In this document: positions 19,012 to 26,686 of the stretch, in pieces
Layout: every line of letters begins with the position of its first letter
How positions within the stretch are numbered: the stretch's first letter is position 1
Assembly: GCF_900142205.1 (NCBI RefSeq)
Contig: NZ_FRAA01000005.1
Coordinates: forward strand, 62,001 to 126,000
Direction of reading: 5' to 3'
DNA from: Reichenbachiella agariperforans
Lineage (GTDB): Bacteria; Bacteroidota; Bacteroidia; Cytophagales; Cyclobacteriaceae
Length of the DNA: 64,000 bases
Program-made: the position numbers and the translations under genes
The notes under the pieces: generated by a model
What the model saw: only the letters and a program-made list of their open reading frames with translations
The model's database searches: none
What the model was told of the DNA's origin: nothing

Positions 19012-19376
19012 GGCGAGGGTATTTGATGGTGAGACATCATATTGGGTGAAACCGCATCGTAGGTTCGGAGGACTTGCCTCAGGCTATCCCGGATCTGGAT
19101 CACGTCCTGCTGCTGCTCATCCGAGATACGCGTCAGGTCTTGGTTCATGTCGCTGATGCGGTGCTGAGACAGCAACAGTTGGGCATGGAGTGTTTCGTAG
19201 TTTTGATGGATGCGCTCGTACTGTGCAGCGATAGACTGCAAGGTATCGATCTGCACCTTTAGAGACTGGCTCAGGCTTTGCGCTTGGCGAAAGCTATCTT
19301 GGTTGACGAGGCTTTGGTAGACAATGAGGCCAACGAGCACCAAGAGTATGAGGGTGTATATATGGGTAGTTTTCAT
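19008..19376 (-). CDS. Coiled-coil protein with N-terminal membrane anchor
   Basis: 122 residues from the ATG at 19376. An N-terminal membrane segment (IYTLILLVLVGLIVYQSL) is followed by a continuous coiled coil (QSLKVQIDTLQSIAAQYERI onwards) with no other domain. The topology is the mirror of the downstream partner, which is anchored at its C-terminus. Small proteins with an N-terminal anchor and a periplasmic coil include phage inner-membrane spanins, but the partner has no lipobox, so a spanin role is only a hypothesis. An upstream in-frame ATG at 19412 would add 12 basic residues and is less likely. Confidence 0.55.
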   Translation of the reverse strand: MKTTHIYTLILLVLVGLIVYQSLVNQDSFRQAQSLSQSLKVQIDTLQSIAAQYERIHQNYETLHAQLLLSQHRISDMNQDLTRISDEQQQDVIQIRDSLRQVLRTYDAVSPNMMSHHQIPSP

Positions 19377-19453
19377 GATTTCCTTTTTTTTAGATGTGAG
19401 ACTTTTAAACATTAGGTTTATAGATCGCTAGACGCTAGACTTTTGTCTAAAAT

Positions 19454-19478
19454 CTACATACTAGCTACTAGTATGTAG
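19454..19478. other. Inverted repeat between the HU-like gene and the coiled-coil pair
   Basis: A perfect 10-bp stem, CTACATACTA with TAGTATGTAG, around the loop GCTAC. On the minus strand it is followed by ATTTTAG, so it may be a weak terminator for the HU-like gene. The surrounding 19413-19661 is AT-rich and repeats the words CTAAAATCTA and AGGCC in two imperfect copies. Confidence 0.4.
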
Positions 19479-19661
19479 TAAAAAAAGAGGCCCTCACTAA
19501 GAATCAATCCATCACTATCGTACGAAACGGTATGGTTTTATTTTTAGCTGTTTGAACACCAGACTTGAGACATGAGATAGATTGTCTAAATACTAAAATC
19601 TAACTACTAACATCTAGTGTAAATAAGGCCTCTCCTATCATTTGAATGCGGATACAACAAC

Positions 19662-20063
19662 TTAGACAATCGGTTCAACATCTTGCTTTACGAACTTTAC
19701 AGTTGACAATCGATCGTTTAGCTCCATGCTTGGTCTAAAATTGACCTTGAGCCTTTTGATCGTTCTTTTATCTACATCTTCTATGAGATCCTCCCCATAA
19801 CTCGCGATAGCTGGTGAGAAACTACCCATATCCCCTAGCCTCACAATGCGGCCTTCTTCGAGATAGGTGTGCATGCGATCCAAGAATGACTCTAATACAC
19901 CAAATATATCGGTGGTATGCAAACTCGTCATTTTGGAAATTTCCGTAGCAATCTTTCGGATGCCCACTGGGCGCTCACGAATGATGCTCGCGTAATACTT
20001 GATTTGACCTCCGCCAACCACTCCCGGTTGCGCTTTAGGTACAGCTTTATACATAATTGACAT
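19662..20063 (-). CDS. HU-like DNA-binding protein of the Bacteroidota type
   Basis: A 133-residue member of the HU/IHF superfamily in the Bacteroidota-specific branch (HU-related, TIGR01201-like). It begins with the short strand YKAVPKAQPG and YYASIIRERP. It continues with ISKMTSLHTTDIFGVLESFLDRMHTYLEEGRIVRLGDMGSF in several helices and the beta turn; the two parts on either side of DIFGVLESF are the conserved dimer helices. It ends with the DNA-arm strand KRLKVNFRPS. Such genes often lie beside an amidase; here they accompany two coiled-coil proteins. Either ATG at 20063 or 20054 could be the start. Confidence 0.8.
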   Translation of the reverse strand: MSIMYKAVPKAQPGVVGGGQIKYYASIIRERPVGIRKIATEISKMTSLHTTDIFGVLESFLDRMHTYLEEGRIVRLGDMGSFSPAIASYGEDLIEDVDKRTIKRLKVNFRPSMELNDRLSTVKFVKQDVEPIV

Positions 20064-20551
20064 GACTTGAAAATTTAAAATGTGAAAAATGAGTTAAACT
20101 TTGCTTCACAAGGACGTACCACGGACACGTCTACTGAGCGTAGCATCAACCTTTCAAAACCGGCAGAGCCTGCCTGAGGTTTTGCTAAGTAATACTGATC
20201 ATACTTGCATCTATTGGGTGCTTTGCTAGGTCGTAACTATGCGTAGTGAGACTGTGCAGTGCGTGTGTGCTTGCGAAAGCGGGGTGCTTGTCCATACTTG
20301 GATCAAAACAGCAGAACTGTTCATAAATTGGGTGAAGACAAACGGGGTTATCGAGTGGCCTTTTCGATGTGTCTGAAGACAATTCTTCAAGAACAATATC
20401 CGTTCCAAAAATGCTCGGGAAAATGCCAAAATATGTTAAAAATCAAATACTTAGTAAAGTTTTTACTGACCAATATTAATTACCTGCATTTCAATCAGTT
20501 AACCTTTACTCTAGTCATCAAATGAGGTCTAGTCACATGCCCCACAAAATC
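20064..20551. other. Gene-free stretch upstream of the HU-like gene
   Basis: About 490 bases without a supported gene. The first 60 bases upstream of the HU-like start are AT-rich and probably hold its promoter, but no clear TAnnTTTG box was found. Short plus- and minus-strand reading frames here have no protein-like content. Confidence 0.4.
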
Positions 20552-20771
20552 TGCACAGACTTAGCCTCCAATCCGTGCGGATTTTGCTTCAGATCTACGC
20601 AGACTTTGTTCCAAACCCGTGCAGACTTTCTCTCGAACCGCGCGGGTTTTCTCTCGAAGCTGGACAGGCTTTCTTCCAAACCTAGACAGACCTTCTCACA
20701 AACAACAGCAGTCTTTCTCACAAGCAACACTACGCTTAGGAGTAAACCTGCACGGGTTTTTGAAAGTCAGT
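20552..20771. repeat. Degenerate tandem array with a 22-bp period
   Basis: About ten head-to-tail copies of a 22-bp unit with no spacers. Unit starts are near 20552, 20574, 20596, 20618, 20640, 20662, 20684, 20706, 20728 and 20750. Each unit has a GC-rich half resembling GCAGACTTT and a second half resembling CTCTCGAAC or TTCCAAACC. The word at the unit centre recurs at 564, 586, 608, 630, 651, 673, 695, 717 and 739 (plus 20000), so one step is 21 and the others 22. The period is not a multiple of three, so it does not encode a repeat protein. It runs directly into the palindrome next to the RAYT gene. Confidence 0.85.
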
Positions 20772-20805
20772 AACGAGGTTACTTTAAGTAACCTCGTTAC
20801 TGACT
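20765..20805. repeat. REP-like palindrome 1, downstream of the RAYT gene
   Basis: An almost perfect 41-base palindrome: arms of 20 bases (20765-20784 and 20786-20805) ending in the core GGTTACTT/AAGTAACC. It lies 27 bases after the RAYT stop codon and ends the 22-bp array. Confidence 0.85.
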
Positions 20806-20832
20806 AAGGTAAGCTCCAAAAAAACAACCTTG

Positions 20833-21441
20833 TTACTCCCAAAACCAATCTGTATCCAAAGGTAGAACAGCGGTCTCTTCATGAAAAGAAGCATAGTTTT
20901 CTTTGCCACCAAACCAATCTAATACCTCCCTCCGATACAGCTTGGTACTGGTGGTCGCTAGGTGTGCATGATAGGATGAGTAGGGATATTCTTTGTGATC
21001 GGTGACAAACCCATGTTTGACAGGGTTGTGATGGATGTATCGGATCAATTGAGAAAAATAAGCATTGTTGGTGACGGCAATCCTCTTAAATGGCCTCTCA
21101 AACAAAGGGCCTGTGCGATCGTAATGCTTGTTGATGGCTCGGGTGTAGCCTTGCAAAAAGCTGGAGAAACCGTTACTGACGTGCCAGTAGCTAGGCTTGT
21201 CTTTGTCTTTCAGCATCACGGCAGATAGCTCTTCTTCAGATTTGACCTGAATCAACAGGTGAAAGTGATTGTTGAGCAAACAGTAAGCGTAAGTCCTAAC
21301 CCAAGGATGAACATATCTCGCATACTGCTGCAAAAAGTAATCGTAGTTCTTAGACGCAAAGAAAACAGACTGGCCGTTGACACCACGGTTGTAGATGTGG
21401 TAATAGCTTTCAGGCGCTAGTTGGGTGGTACGGGTATCCAT
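20833..21441 (-). CDS. REP-associated tyrosine transposase (RAYT), Y1/HUH family
   Basis: A 202-residue single-strand DNA nuclease/transposase related to IS200/IS605 TnpA. It opens with YYHIYNRGVNGQSVF, the first RAYT motif. The metal-binding HUH motif is HFH at 59-61 (NNHFHLLIQ). The likely nucleophile is Y99 in LQGYTRAINKHYDRTGPLF, and the conserved RYIHHNPVKHGF follows at 134-145. All catalytic residues are present, so it looks intact. RAYTs act on REP palindromes and are usually domesticated, single-copy chromosomal genes. The gene is bracketed by palindromes at 20765-20805 and 21473-21511, with a third at 21597-21629. Confidence 0.9.
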   Translation of the reverse strand: MDTRTTQLAPESYYHIYNRGVNGQSVFFASKNYDYFLQQYARYVHPWVRTYAYCLLNNHFHLLIQVKSEEELSAVMLKDKDKPSYWHVSNGFSSFLQGYTRAINKHYDRTGPLFERPFKRIAVTNNAYFSQLIRYIHHNPVKHGFVTDHKEYPYSSYHAHLATTSTKLYRREVLDWFGGKENYASFHEETAVLPLDTDWFWE

Positions 21442-21472
21442 GGGTTGGTTGGTTTAAGTTTTAAGTAACGTC

Positions 21473-21511
21473 ACCAGTAAGGAGGTTACTTGGAGTAACC
21501 TCCTTACTGGT
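21473..21511. repeat. REP-like palindrome 2, upstream of the RAYT gene
   Basis: An 18-bp perfect stem (arms 21473-21490 and 21494-21511, loop TGG) with the core GAGGTTACT/AGTAACCTC. Compared with palindrome 1, one base in the stem differs and is compensated on the other arm (TAAGGAGG versus TAACGAGG). It lies 31 bases before the RAYT start codon. Confidence 0.85.
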
Positions 21512-21596
21512 CTGGCTAGATAAAAATAATCAGCCTAGTGTATAAAACCATCCCTTTAATCTACTTTTTGGTTTGACAAGGTTCTTTTGAATCTGA

Positions 21597-21629
21597 AATA
21601 ACGAGGTTACTTAGAGTAACCTCGTTATT
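21597..21629. repeat. REP-like palindrome 3
   Basis: A 15-bp perfect stem (arms 21597-21611 and 21615-21629, loop TAG) with the same TAACGAGGTTACT arm as palindrome 1. It lies 86 bases beyond palindrome 2, in the gap before the oxidoreductase gene. The rest of this gap holds nothing else that I can identify. Confidence 0.85.
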
Positions 21630-21731
21630 GACTGAAGACCGATCGTTTTGGTATCTCGTTTTAGTGGGAGAATATTCATCCTATCGGAGACTTTTGCGTA
21701 TAGTACTAACTCAGTAAACGAAAACAAATAC

Positions 21732-22745
21732 ATGAAAGCCATAGGATTCAAACAATCACTACCCATATCAGCACAGGACAGTTTCATAGCCTTCGAAATG
21801 GACAAGCTCTCTCCCACTGGATACGATCTACTTATCAAGATAAAGGCAATCTCCGTCAATCCAGTAGATTTCAAAATCCGAACAAGTGCCGCCAAGGACA
21901 AGGTACTCGACACCCCAAAAGTCATTGGTTGGGATGCCGTCGGTATCGTCGAAGCGGTGGGTGATCAAGTATCAAAATTCAAAGTTGGGAATGAGGTATA
22001 CTACGCCGGTGACTTGACCCGTAGTGGCAGCAATGCCGAGTACCAACTCGTAGATGAGCGCATCGTGGGCCTCAAGCCCAAGCGCCTAAGCATAGCAGAA
22101 GCTGCTGCCATCCCATTGACAGGGCTGACGGCCTACGAATCACTCTTTGACCGCATCAAAATCAACACAGAGACTGACAAAGGCAAGTCGGTACTGATCC
22201 TCGCAGGTGCAGGTGGCGTAGGATCTATCGCCATCCAACTCGCCAAGAAAGTAGCAGGGCTCACAGTCATCGCGACCGCTTCGAGACCCGACTCGGTACA
22301 GTGGTGCAAGGACATGGGCGCTGACTATGTCGTCAACCACTATCAGCTCAAGGAAGATTTAGAAAAAATAGGTCACAGCCAAGTCCACTACATTTTGGAT
22401 TTTGTAGACCTCAAAGGATATTGGGACACGATGGCGGAGATCATCAAACCTCAGGGACACATCGTATCGATCACAGGTAGCAATGAACCCTTGAACCTTA
22501 ATGTACTGAAGACCAAAAGTGTAAGCTTCTCATGGGAACTCATGTACACCCGATCCATGTACACGACCGACGATATCGAGAGACAGCACGACATCCTCAA
22601 CCGTATCGCTGAGCTGTTCGATGATGGCACCTTACGCTCCACACTGACTACTACACTCCAGGGCTTCTCTGTAGAGAATCTAAAGAAAGCGCACGAGATG
22701 CAAGAGTCTGGCAAAACCATTGGCAAGACGGTGATTGCGTATTAG
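21732..22745 (+). CDS. Zinc-type alcohol dehydrogenase-like oxidoreductase (MDR superfamily)
   Basis: A 337-residue NAD(P)H-dependent medium-chain reductase. It begins MKAIGFKQSLPI and contains ISVNPVDFKIRTS and the GWDAVGIVEAVGDQV segment. The Rossmann loop is LAGAGGVGSIAIQLAKK, and the C-terminus is GKTIGKTVIAY. It lacks the Cys/His catalytic zinc ligands in the usual place, as in the quinone-reductase-like branch of this family (YogA-like), so it is probably a quinone or enone reductase. An in-frame ATG further upstream (21648) overlaps the region just after palindrome 3 and adds a non-homologous extension, so 21732 is used. Confidence 0.85.
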   Translation: MKAIGFKQSLPISAQDSFIAFEMDKLSPTGYDLLIKIKAISVNPVDFKIRTSAAKDKVLDTPKVIGWDAVGIVEAVGDQVSKFKVGNEVYYAGDLTRSGSNAEYQLVDERIVGLKPKRLSIAEAAAIPLTGLTAYESLFDRIKINTETDKGKSVLILAGAGGVGSIAIQLAKKVAGLTVIATASRPDSVQWCKDMGADYVVNHYQLKEDLEKIGHSQVHYILDFVDLKGYWDTMAEIIKPQGHIVSITGSNEPLNLNVLKTKSVSFSWELMYTRSMYTTDDIERQHDILNRIAELFDDGTLRSTLTTTLQGFSVENLKKAHEMQESGKTIGKTVIAY

Positions 22746-22780
22746 CATAGGTAGCACTGCCCCTTTTGACCCAAAACATC

Positions 22781-22814
22781 AAAGCCAGCCCCTCAGTAGA
22801 GGAAGCTGGCTTTT
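22781..22814 (+). terminator. Terminator after the oxidoreductase gene
   Basis: AAAGCCAGC and GCTGGCTTTT form a 9-bp stem around a 15-nt loop, ending in T residues, 35 bases after the stop codon. It also faces the end of the convergent gene at 22839 and may serve both. Confidence 0.75.
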
Positions 22815-22838
22815 GCCTTACTTGCTAGTTTCGAACTA

Positions 22839-23345
22839 TTATTTAGGAGCGTTCCAAGAACGACGCGTGTAGCTGGACGTATGGTCTACAGTCACCGTAT
22901 CCGAAACCAATTCATTTGGAAAATCCACCCACAGGTGCAAAGTGCTATTGTCTTTGACACTTCCCGTTATTTTGCCACTGTTCACGACCATGTATAGAGA
23001 CTCTGTACCTGATTTGAACAATTCAAATTTGGGAGTCACAGCATCTCCAGAGATGAGTCGATTGGTGTTCACATTGGATGAATACCTACTTTTTACGATC
23101 AATCCCCCAAGGGCTGTCACCTTAGCAGGTATACCAATGGTCGCTGCATCGTCCGCATGAATAGTTAAGGTTCCCTTCACTGTGATTTCTTCCAAGGCAT
23201 GGATAGATCCACCTTTTAGTGCATTCAGTGTGAGGTCTTTTTCATACACACCACCTTCTACTGTCTTCACCTGAAAGGCACCTTCACATGTGACTATCAC
23301 ATCTTCTTTGTGTGTTTTTTGTTGTGTTGCTTCTAACGTTTCCAT
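22839..23345 (-). CDS. Hypothetical beta-rich protein, 168 residues
   Basis: No signal peptide or named domain. The sequence is a succession of short strands: VIVTCEGAFQVKTVEGGV, ITVKGTLTIHADDAATIG, VTALGGLIVKSRYSS and LYMVVNSGKITGSV. This looks like a small beta-solenoid or sandwich, similar in feel to DUF2807/GIN adhesin-like domains, but I cannot place it. Being without an export signal, it may be cytoplasmic. It faces the oxidoreductase gene and shares a terminator region with it. Confidence 0.5.
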   Translation of the reverse strand: METLEATQQKTHKEDVIVTCEGAFQVKTVEGGVYEKDLTLNALKGGSIHALEEITVKGTLTIHADDAATIGIPAKVTALGGLIVKSRYSSNVNTNRLISGDAVTPKFELFKSGTESLYMVVNSGKITGSVKDNSTLHLWVDFPNELVSDTVTVDHTSSYTRRSWNAPK

Positions 23346-23601
23346 AGTTGTTTGTTTAAATAATACAAATGTTATGATGCAAGTTTAGAGACTAAGTCTG
23401 GTGCACAAAAGAGCACTATTACGGCTTTGGAAGAACACGTAAGCTCACGCAAATCCATAAGTATCAATACGGACTATGAATAAAACAAACAAATTACAAC
23501 TCTGTATATCAATGCGTTACAGTTTACACCCTAAACATTCATACATAACGTAATGGGGTTTTTCTGTAACATTGCATTCACATATTAAAAACCGTAAACT
23601 T

Positions 23602-24378
23602 ATGCAGCTAGAACAAGCAAATGAAAGACATCAAAACTGGATACAATGTAGCGTTTTTGATCTTGCCAGAAATTTTGATGGGATCAATCTCCTGACCGAA
23701 ATCAATACTCCTCCAGTTACTCAATTCAGCAGAGTGAGCACCTTTGATATGCTCATGCCTGATGCGCTCTCTACTAAAAGTGTAGATACAGAAATGACGT
23801 CAGCTGTTTTATTCATGGGACTTTCGGCAGTCAATCCGATCAATACCGAAGTTACTTTCGCACCATACTTTGAGATCAACTATGCTGACAGCTCCAAAGC
23901 CTATGTCTCTATGGATATAAACACCCCGGATCAATCCACTGATCACGATCCAAACCTAGAGGACAGCATTATCTCAGAACGTCTCAAAGACACCCTGATT
24001 CGAAACTGGATGACTTTGGATAGCCATCTGCTCGACGATATTTTTACGCGAGAGGAACTCATCAACCGTAGAAATGAAAGAGTTAGACTCATGGGCTATA
24101 AATTTGGTGAGGGCACGCCCAATACTATATTTTTGGAATGTATGAATGAGCACAGAGGAAACATCAGTCGCGTATCCTTACACATGGGGATGGACTACAA
24201 CAAATTCCAACAAGGAGATCAATTCTCGTTCTCTCCTATTTTGGAAATCCAGCTGAACAGCACGCTAAACCACGAAGAGATCGGAAAAATCCATGAGTTC
24301 GGTGCGCGCTATGAAGCGACAGCAAAAGCATCTACTATTGTCATAGAGTACATCACTCCTTGCCCTACGACTTGTTAA
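23602..24378 (+). CDS. Hypothetical protein, 258 residues
   Basis: No family recognised. There is no signal peptide. The protein is mixed alpha/beta with an acidic middle (DINTPDQSTDHDPNLEDSI). It ends with VIEYITPCPTTC, leaving two cysteines in the last four residues (CPTTC), which could bind metal or form a disulfide. The ATG at 23602 is used; a TTG 30 bases upstream is in frame but adds a poor extension. It lies 19 bases before the membrane-protein gene of the two-component operon and could be its first gene. A 255-base AT-rich gap precedes it. Confidence 0.5.
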   Translation: MQLEQANERHQNWIQCSVFDLARNFDGINLLTEINTPPVTQFSRVSTFDMLMPDALSTKSVDTEMTSAVLFMGLSAVNPINTEVTFAPYFEINYADSSKAYVSMDINTPDQSTDHDPNLEDSIISERLKDTLIRNWMTLDSHLLDDIFTREELINRRNERVRLMGYKFGEGTPNTIFLECMNEHRGNISRVSLHMGMDYNKFQQGDQFSFSPILEIQLNSTLNHEEIGKIHEFGARYEATAKASTIVIEYITPCPTTC

Positions 24379-24397
24379 GTTAAATCCGTTAAAGTAA

Positions 24398-25048
24398 ATG
24401 GCTAGCGAAGAAATTTTCCAAATTTTGCATACGATTCCCTATGTATTCATAGGGATCGCCTTATTGATCGGAGCGGTTCGGTTCAAGCAGCAAAACAACA
24501 TACAGCGCAAGCTATTTGCTTTAATCATCATCACTGCCGCAGTAGAACTATGCTCGCGACTGCTGTGGCAGTACCAGATCAACAACATGGCGGTCTTTCA
24601 CGTTTTTACGGTCGTAGAGTTTTGTATCCTCACCTCGATATACAAGCACGAATTGAACCTACTTCGTCAAAACAACGCCATCCAATGGATTAGAGGAGCT
24701 TTCATTCTCTTCGCCATAGCGAATACCCTGCTCTGGCAAGACTTCACCATATTCAACTCCAACACACTCACCATCAGTTCAGCCTTGTTGATTGCGCTGT
24801 CTGTGATGTATTTCTATCAGCTACTCCAGCAGACCAAGTACGAAAAGCTAGAACAGAACCCCATGTTTTGGATCAACTCGGGGGTTCTTGTTTATTTCTC
24901 TAGTTGTATCGTATTGTTTCATGTCACCAATGAACTAGGTTTGGAGGCCAAACAAGTAAGAGAACTCTCGTTTAGCATCAATGCTATCTTTAATGTTTTC
25001 CATTATATCGCCTTCTCTATCGCCCTATGGATCAGACCAGTTCGTTAA
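24398..25048 (+). CDS. Multi-spanning membrane protein linked to a two-component system
   Basis: A 216-residue integral membrane protein with about seven hydrophobic segments. The first is IPYVFIGIALLIGAV; the last is IAFSIALWI, and it ends in basic RPVR. It has no recognised domain. The layout resembles 7TM sensor input modules such as 7TMR or YhhN-like proteins. Its last 22 bases overlap the start of the histidine kinase gene. The kinase has only one membrane segment and no extracellular sensor domain, so this protein may be the missing sensor subunit (inference). Confidence 0.65.
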   Translation: MASEEIFQILHTIPYVFIGIALLIGAVRFKQQNNIQRKLFALIIITAAVELCSRLLWQYQINNMAVFHVFTVVEFCILTSIYKHELNLLRQNNAIQWIRGAFILFAIANTLLWQDFTIFNSNTLTISSALLIALSVMYFYQLLQQTKYEKLEQNPMFWINSGVLVYFSSCIVLFHVTNELGLEAKQVRELSFSINAIFNVFHYIAFSIALWIRPVR

Positions 25049-25812
25049 GTCTCCTAGAAGTACTCCTTTTCTCTATGCTTGGGATGTTTTTCATGGCGCT
25101 AGCCATTATTATGTTCTTCATCGTCTACCAGCGTAGACTGCTCGATCAGCAACTACAAAATCAAAAACTAGCGACCGAACATCAATCCAAACTCCTCAAA
25201 GCCAGCATGGACAGTCAGGAAAAAGAACGAAACCGCGTCTCCAAAGACCTACACGACGATATCGGTGCGATGCTCACCACCATCAAACTGTACACCGATC
25301 AGATCGACATGGAAAACACCCCTGCTCAACTGACCCAACTCAAAGAAAAAACCAACCAGCTCGTAGACGACACCATCCACAATGTACGGCGTATATCGCA
25401 CGACCTACACCCTGCCATCCTCGAAAACCTCGGCATACTAGAAGCCATCGAAAACCTGATCGACAGCATCAATGGCGCTAAAAACATCCTCGTGGATTTC
25501 CATCACAACGCCGTAGCGGGGATGAACTACCAGACCGAACTGATGTTGTTTCGGGTCATCCAAGAGCTAGTCAACAACACCCTCAAACATGCCCATGCCA
25601 GTCACATACAACTGAGACTCATCCAGACCCATCAAAACCTGCACATGACCTACATGGACGATGGTGTAGGCTATCTACCCAAGGACACGCTAAATTTCAG
25701 TGGACTGGGCATCAAAAACATTGAAAGCAGAGTTAACTTGCTGGGCGGTGAGATTACCTACCGCCAACAAGACAACCACACCATTGTATCGATTCAAATC
25801 AGCTTAGTATGA
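25027..25812 (+). CDS. Sensor histidine kinase, NarL-type partner (HisKA_3)
   Basis: A 261-residue kinase. A single membrane segment (FSMLGMFFMALAIIMFFIVY, about 15-34) is followed by a linker coil. The phosphoacceptor helix KDLHDDIGAMLTTIKLY has H76. The ATPase domain carries the N-box ELVNNTLKHAHAS, and DDGVGYL and FSGLGIKNIESRV as the G boxes. There is no periplasmic sensory domain. Its stop overlaps the response regulator start by four bases (ATGA), so kinase and regulator are translated together. Confidence 0.92.
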   Translation: MDQTSSLSLLEVLLFSMLGMFFMALAIIMFFIVYQRRLLDQQLQNQKLATEHQSKLLKASMDSQEKERNRVSKDLHDDIGAMLTTIKLYTDQIDMENTPAQLTQLKEKTNQLVDDTIHNVRRISHDLHPAILENLGILEAIENLIDSINGAKNILVDFHHNAVAGMNYQTELMLFRVIQELVNNTLKHAHASHIQLRLIQTHQNLHMTYMDDGVGYLPKDTLNFSGLGIKNIESRVNLLGGEITYRQQDNHTIVSIQISLV

Positions 25813-26471
25813 CCACATCCACCATCAAAGTAGCCCTCGTAGATGACCATGACCTCTTCAGAGAAGGGATCCGCTCCATCATGCTAAGGATGGAACATAT
25901 CGAACTCGTCGCTGAGGCCTCCAACGGGATCGAGCTATTGGCAGCCATGAAGGACACGCCCATAGATGTAATCCTCATGGATCTAGAGATGCCCGACATG
26001 GACGGCATAGAAGCCACCGAAAACGTACTCGCACAGTACCCCGATAGCAAAATACTGGTACTCACCATGCACAACGAGGACCGAATGATCACCTACCTCA
26101 TGGAGTCCGGCGTACATGGATACCTCGTCAAAAACACCCAAAAAATAGAACTGGAACAGGCCATCCATGAAGTCCATACCAAAGGGCACTACTTCAACCA
26201 CCAAGTGTCTCAGGCCCTGCTCACGGGACTGAAAAAGAAAAACAGAAACCGACCCAGCTTCACTCCAGGTAGAAACCTCAGCTCACGAGAACACGAAATC
26301 CTACAACTGATCTGCCAAGAGAAGTCCACCCAAGAAATCGCCGAGATACTATTCATTAGTCCCCGTACGGTAGAGGGACACCGTCAAACCCTGCTGATCA
26401 AATTAGAAGTAAAGAACACCATAGGCATGGTCCTGAAAGCTGTCAAAGAAGAATTGGTTTCTTTGGTCTAA
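25809..26471 (+). CDS. Response regulator, NarL/FixJ family with LuxR-type HTH
   Basis: A 220-residue transcription regulator. The receiver domain has acidic residues D12/D13 (LVDDHDLFREG), phosphoacceptor D58 (VILMDLEMPDMDG), T/L-T-M-H near 88 and K near 110 (HGYLVKNTQ). The output domain is LuxR-type: LSSREHEILQLICQEKSTQEIAEILFISPRTVEGHRQTL covers the HTH in two adjoining pieces. The target genes are not evident. The neighbouring membrane protein and kinase define the input. Confidence 0.93.
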   Translation: MTTSTIKVALVDDHDLFREGIRSIMLRMEHIELVAEASNGIELLAAMKDTPIDVILMDLEMPDMDGIEATENVLAQYPDSKILVLTMHNEDRMITYLMESGVHGYLVKNTQKIELEQAIHEVHTKGHYFNHQVSQALLTGLKKKNRNRPSFTPGRNLSSREHEILQLICQEKSTQEIAEILFISPRTVEGHRQTLLIKLEVKNTIGMVLKAVKEELVSLV

Positions 26472-26686
26472 GGTATCGAGGGGATCACCTTGACTCGCTA
26501 TACTGTCACCCTAGCTGCTGTGGATCAGCCTGTATTTCTGGAGATAAAATCAATATTCGACATTGAGTGTTCATTATTCCAATCATTTAAATATCACCTC
26601 AAAGCCTCATAATAGGTGGTTATTTTAAAGAAAAACAGTAACGAATTTCGAACAATGAATCTTGAATAACGAAGTGATCTACTATG

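Noticed and set aside
20533-20730. Minus-strand reading frame across the 22-bp array, with an apparent seven-residue repeat
   Set aside because: The 22-bp period shifts the frame at each unit, so the apparent peptide repeat is a by-product of the DNA repeat.
20552-20771. 22-bp array considered as a CRISPR array
   Set aside because: Units follow one another without spacers, diverge from each other, and no cas genes are present.
20833-21441. RAYT considered part of a full IS200/IS605 element
   Set aside because: No tnpB is present, and the flanking palindromes and conserved motifs fit the RAYT class.
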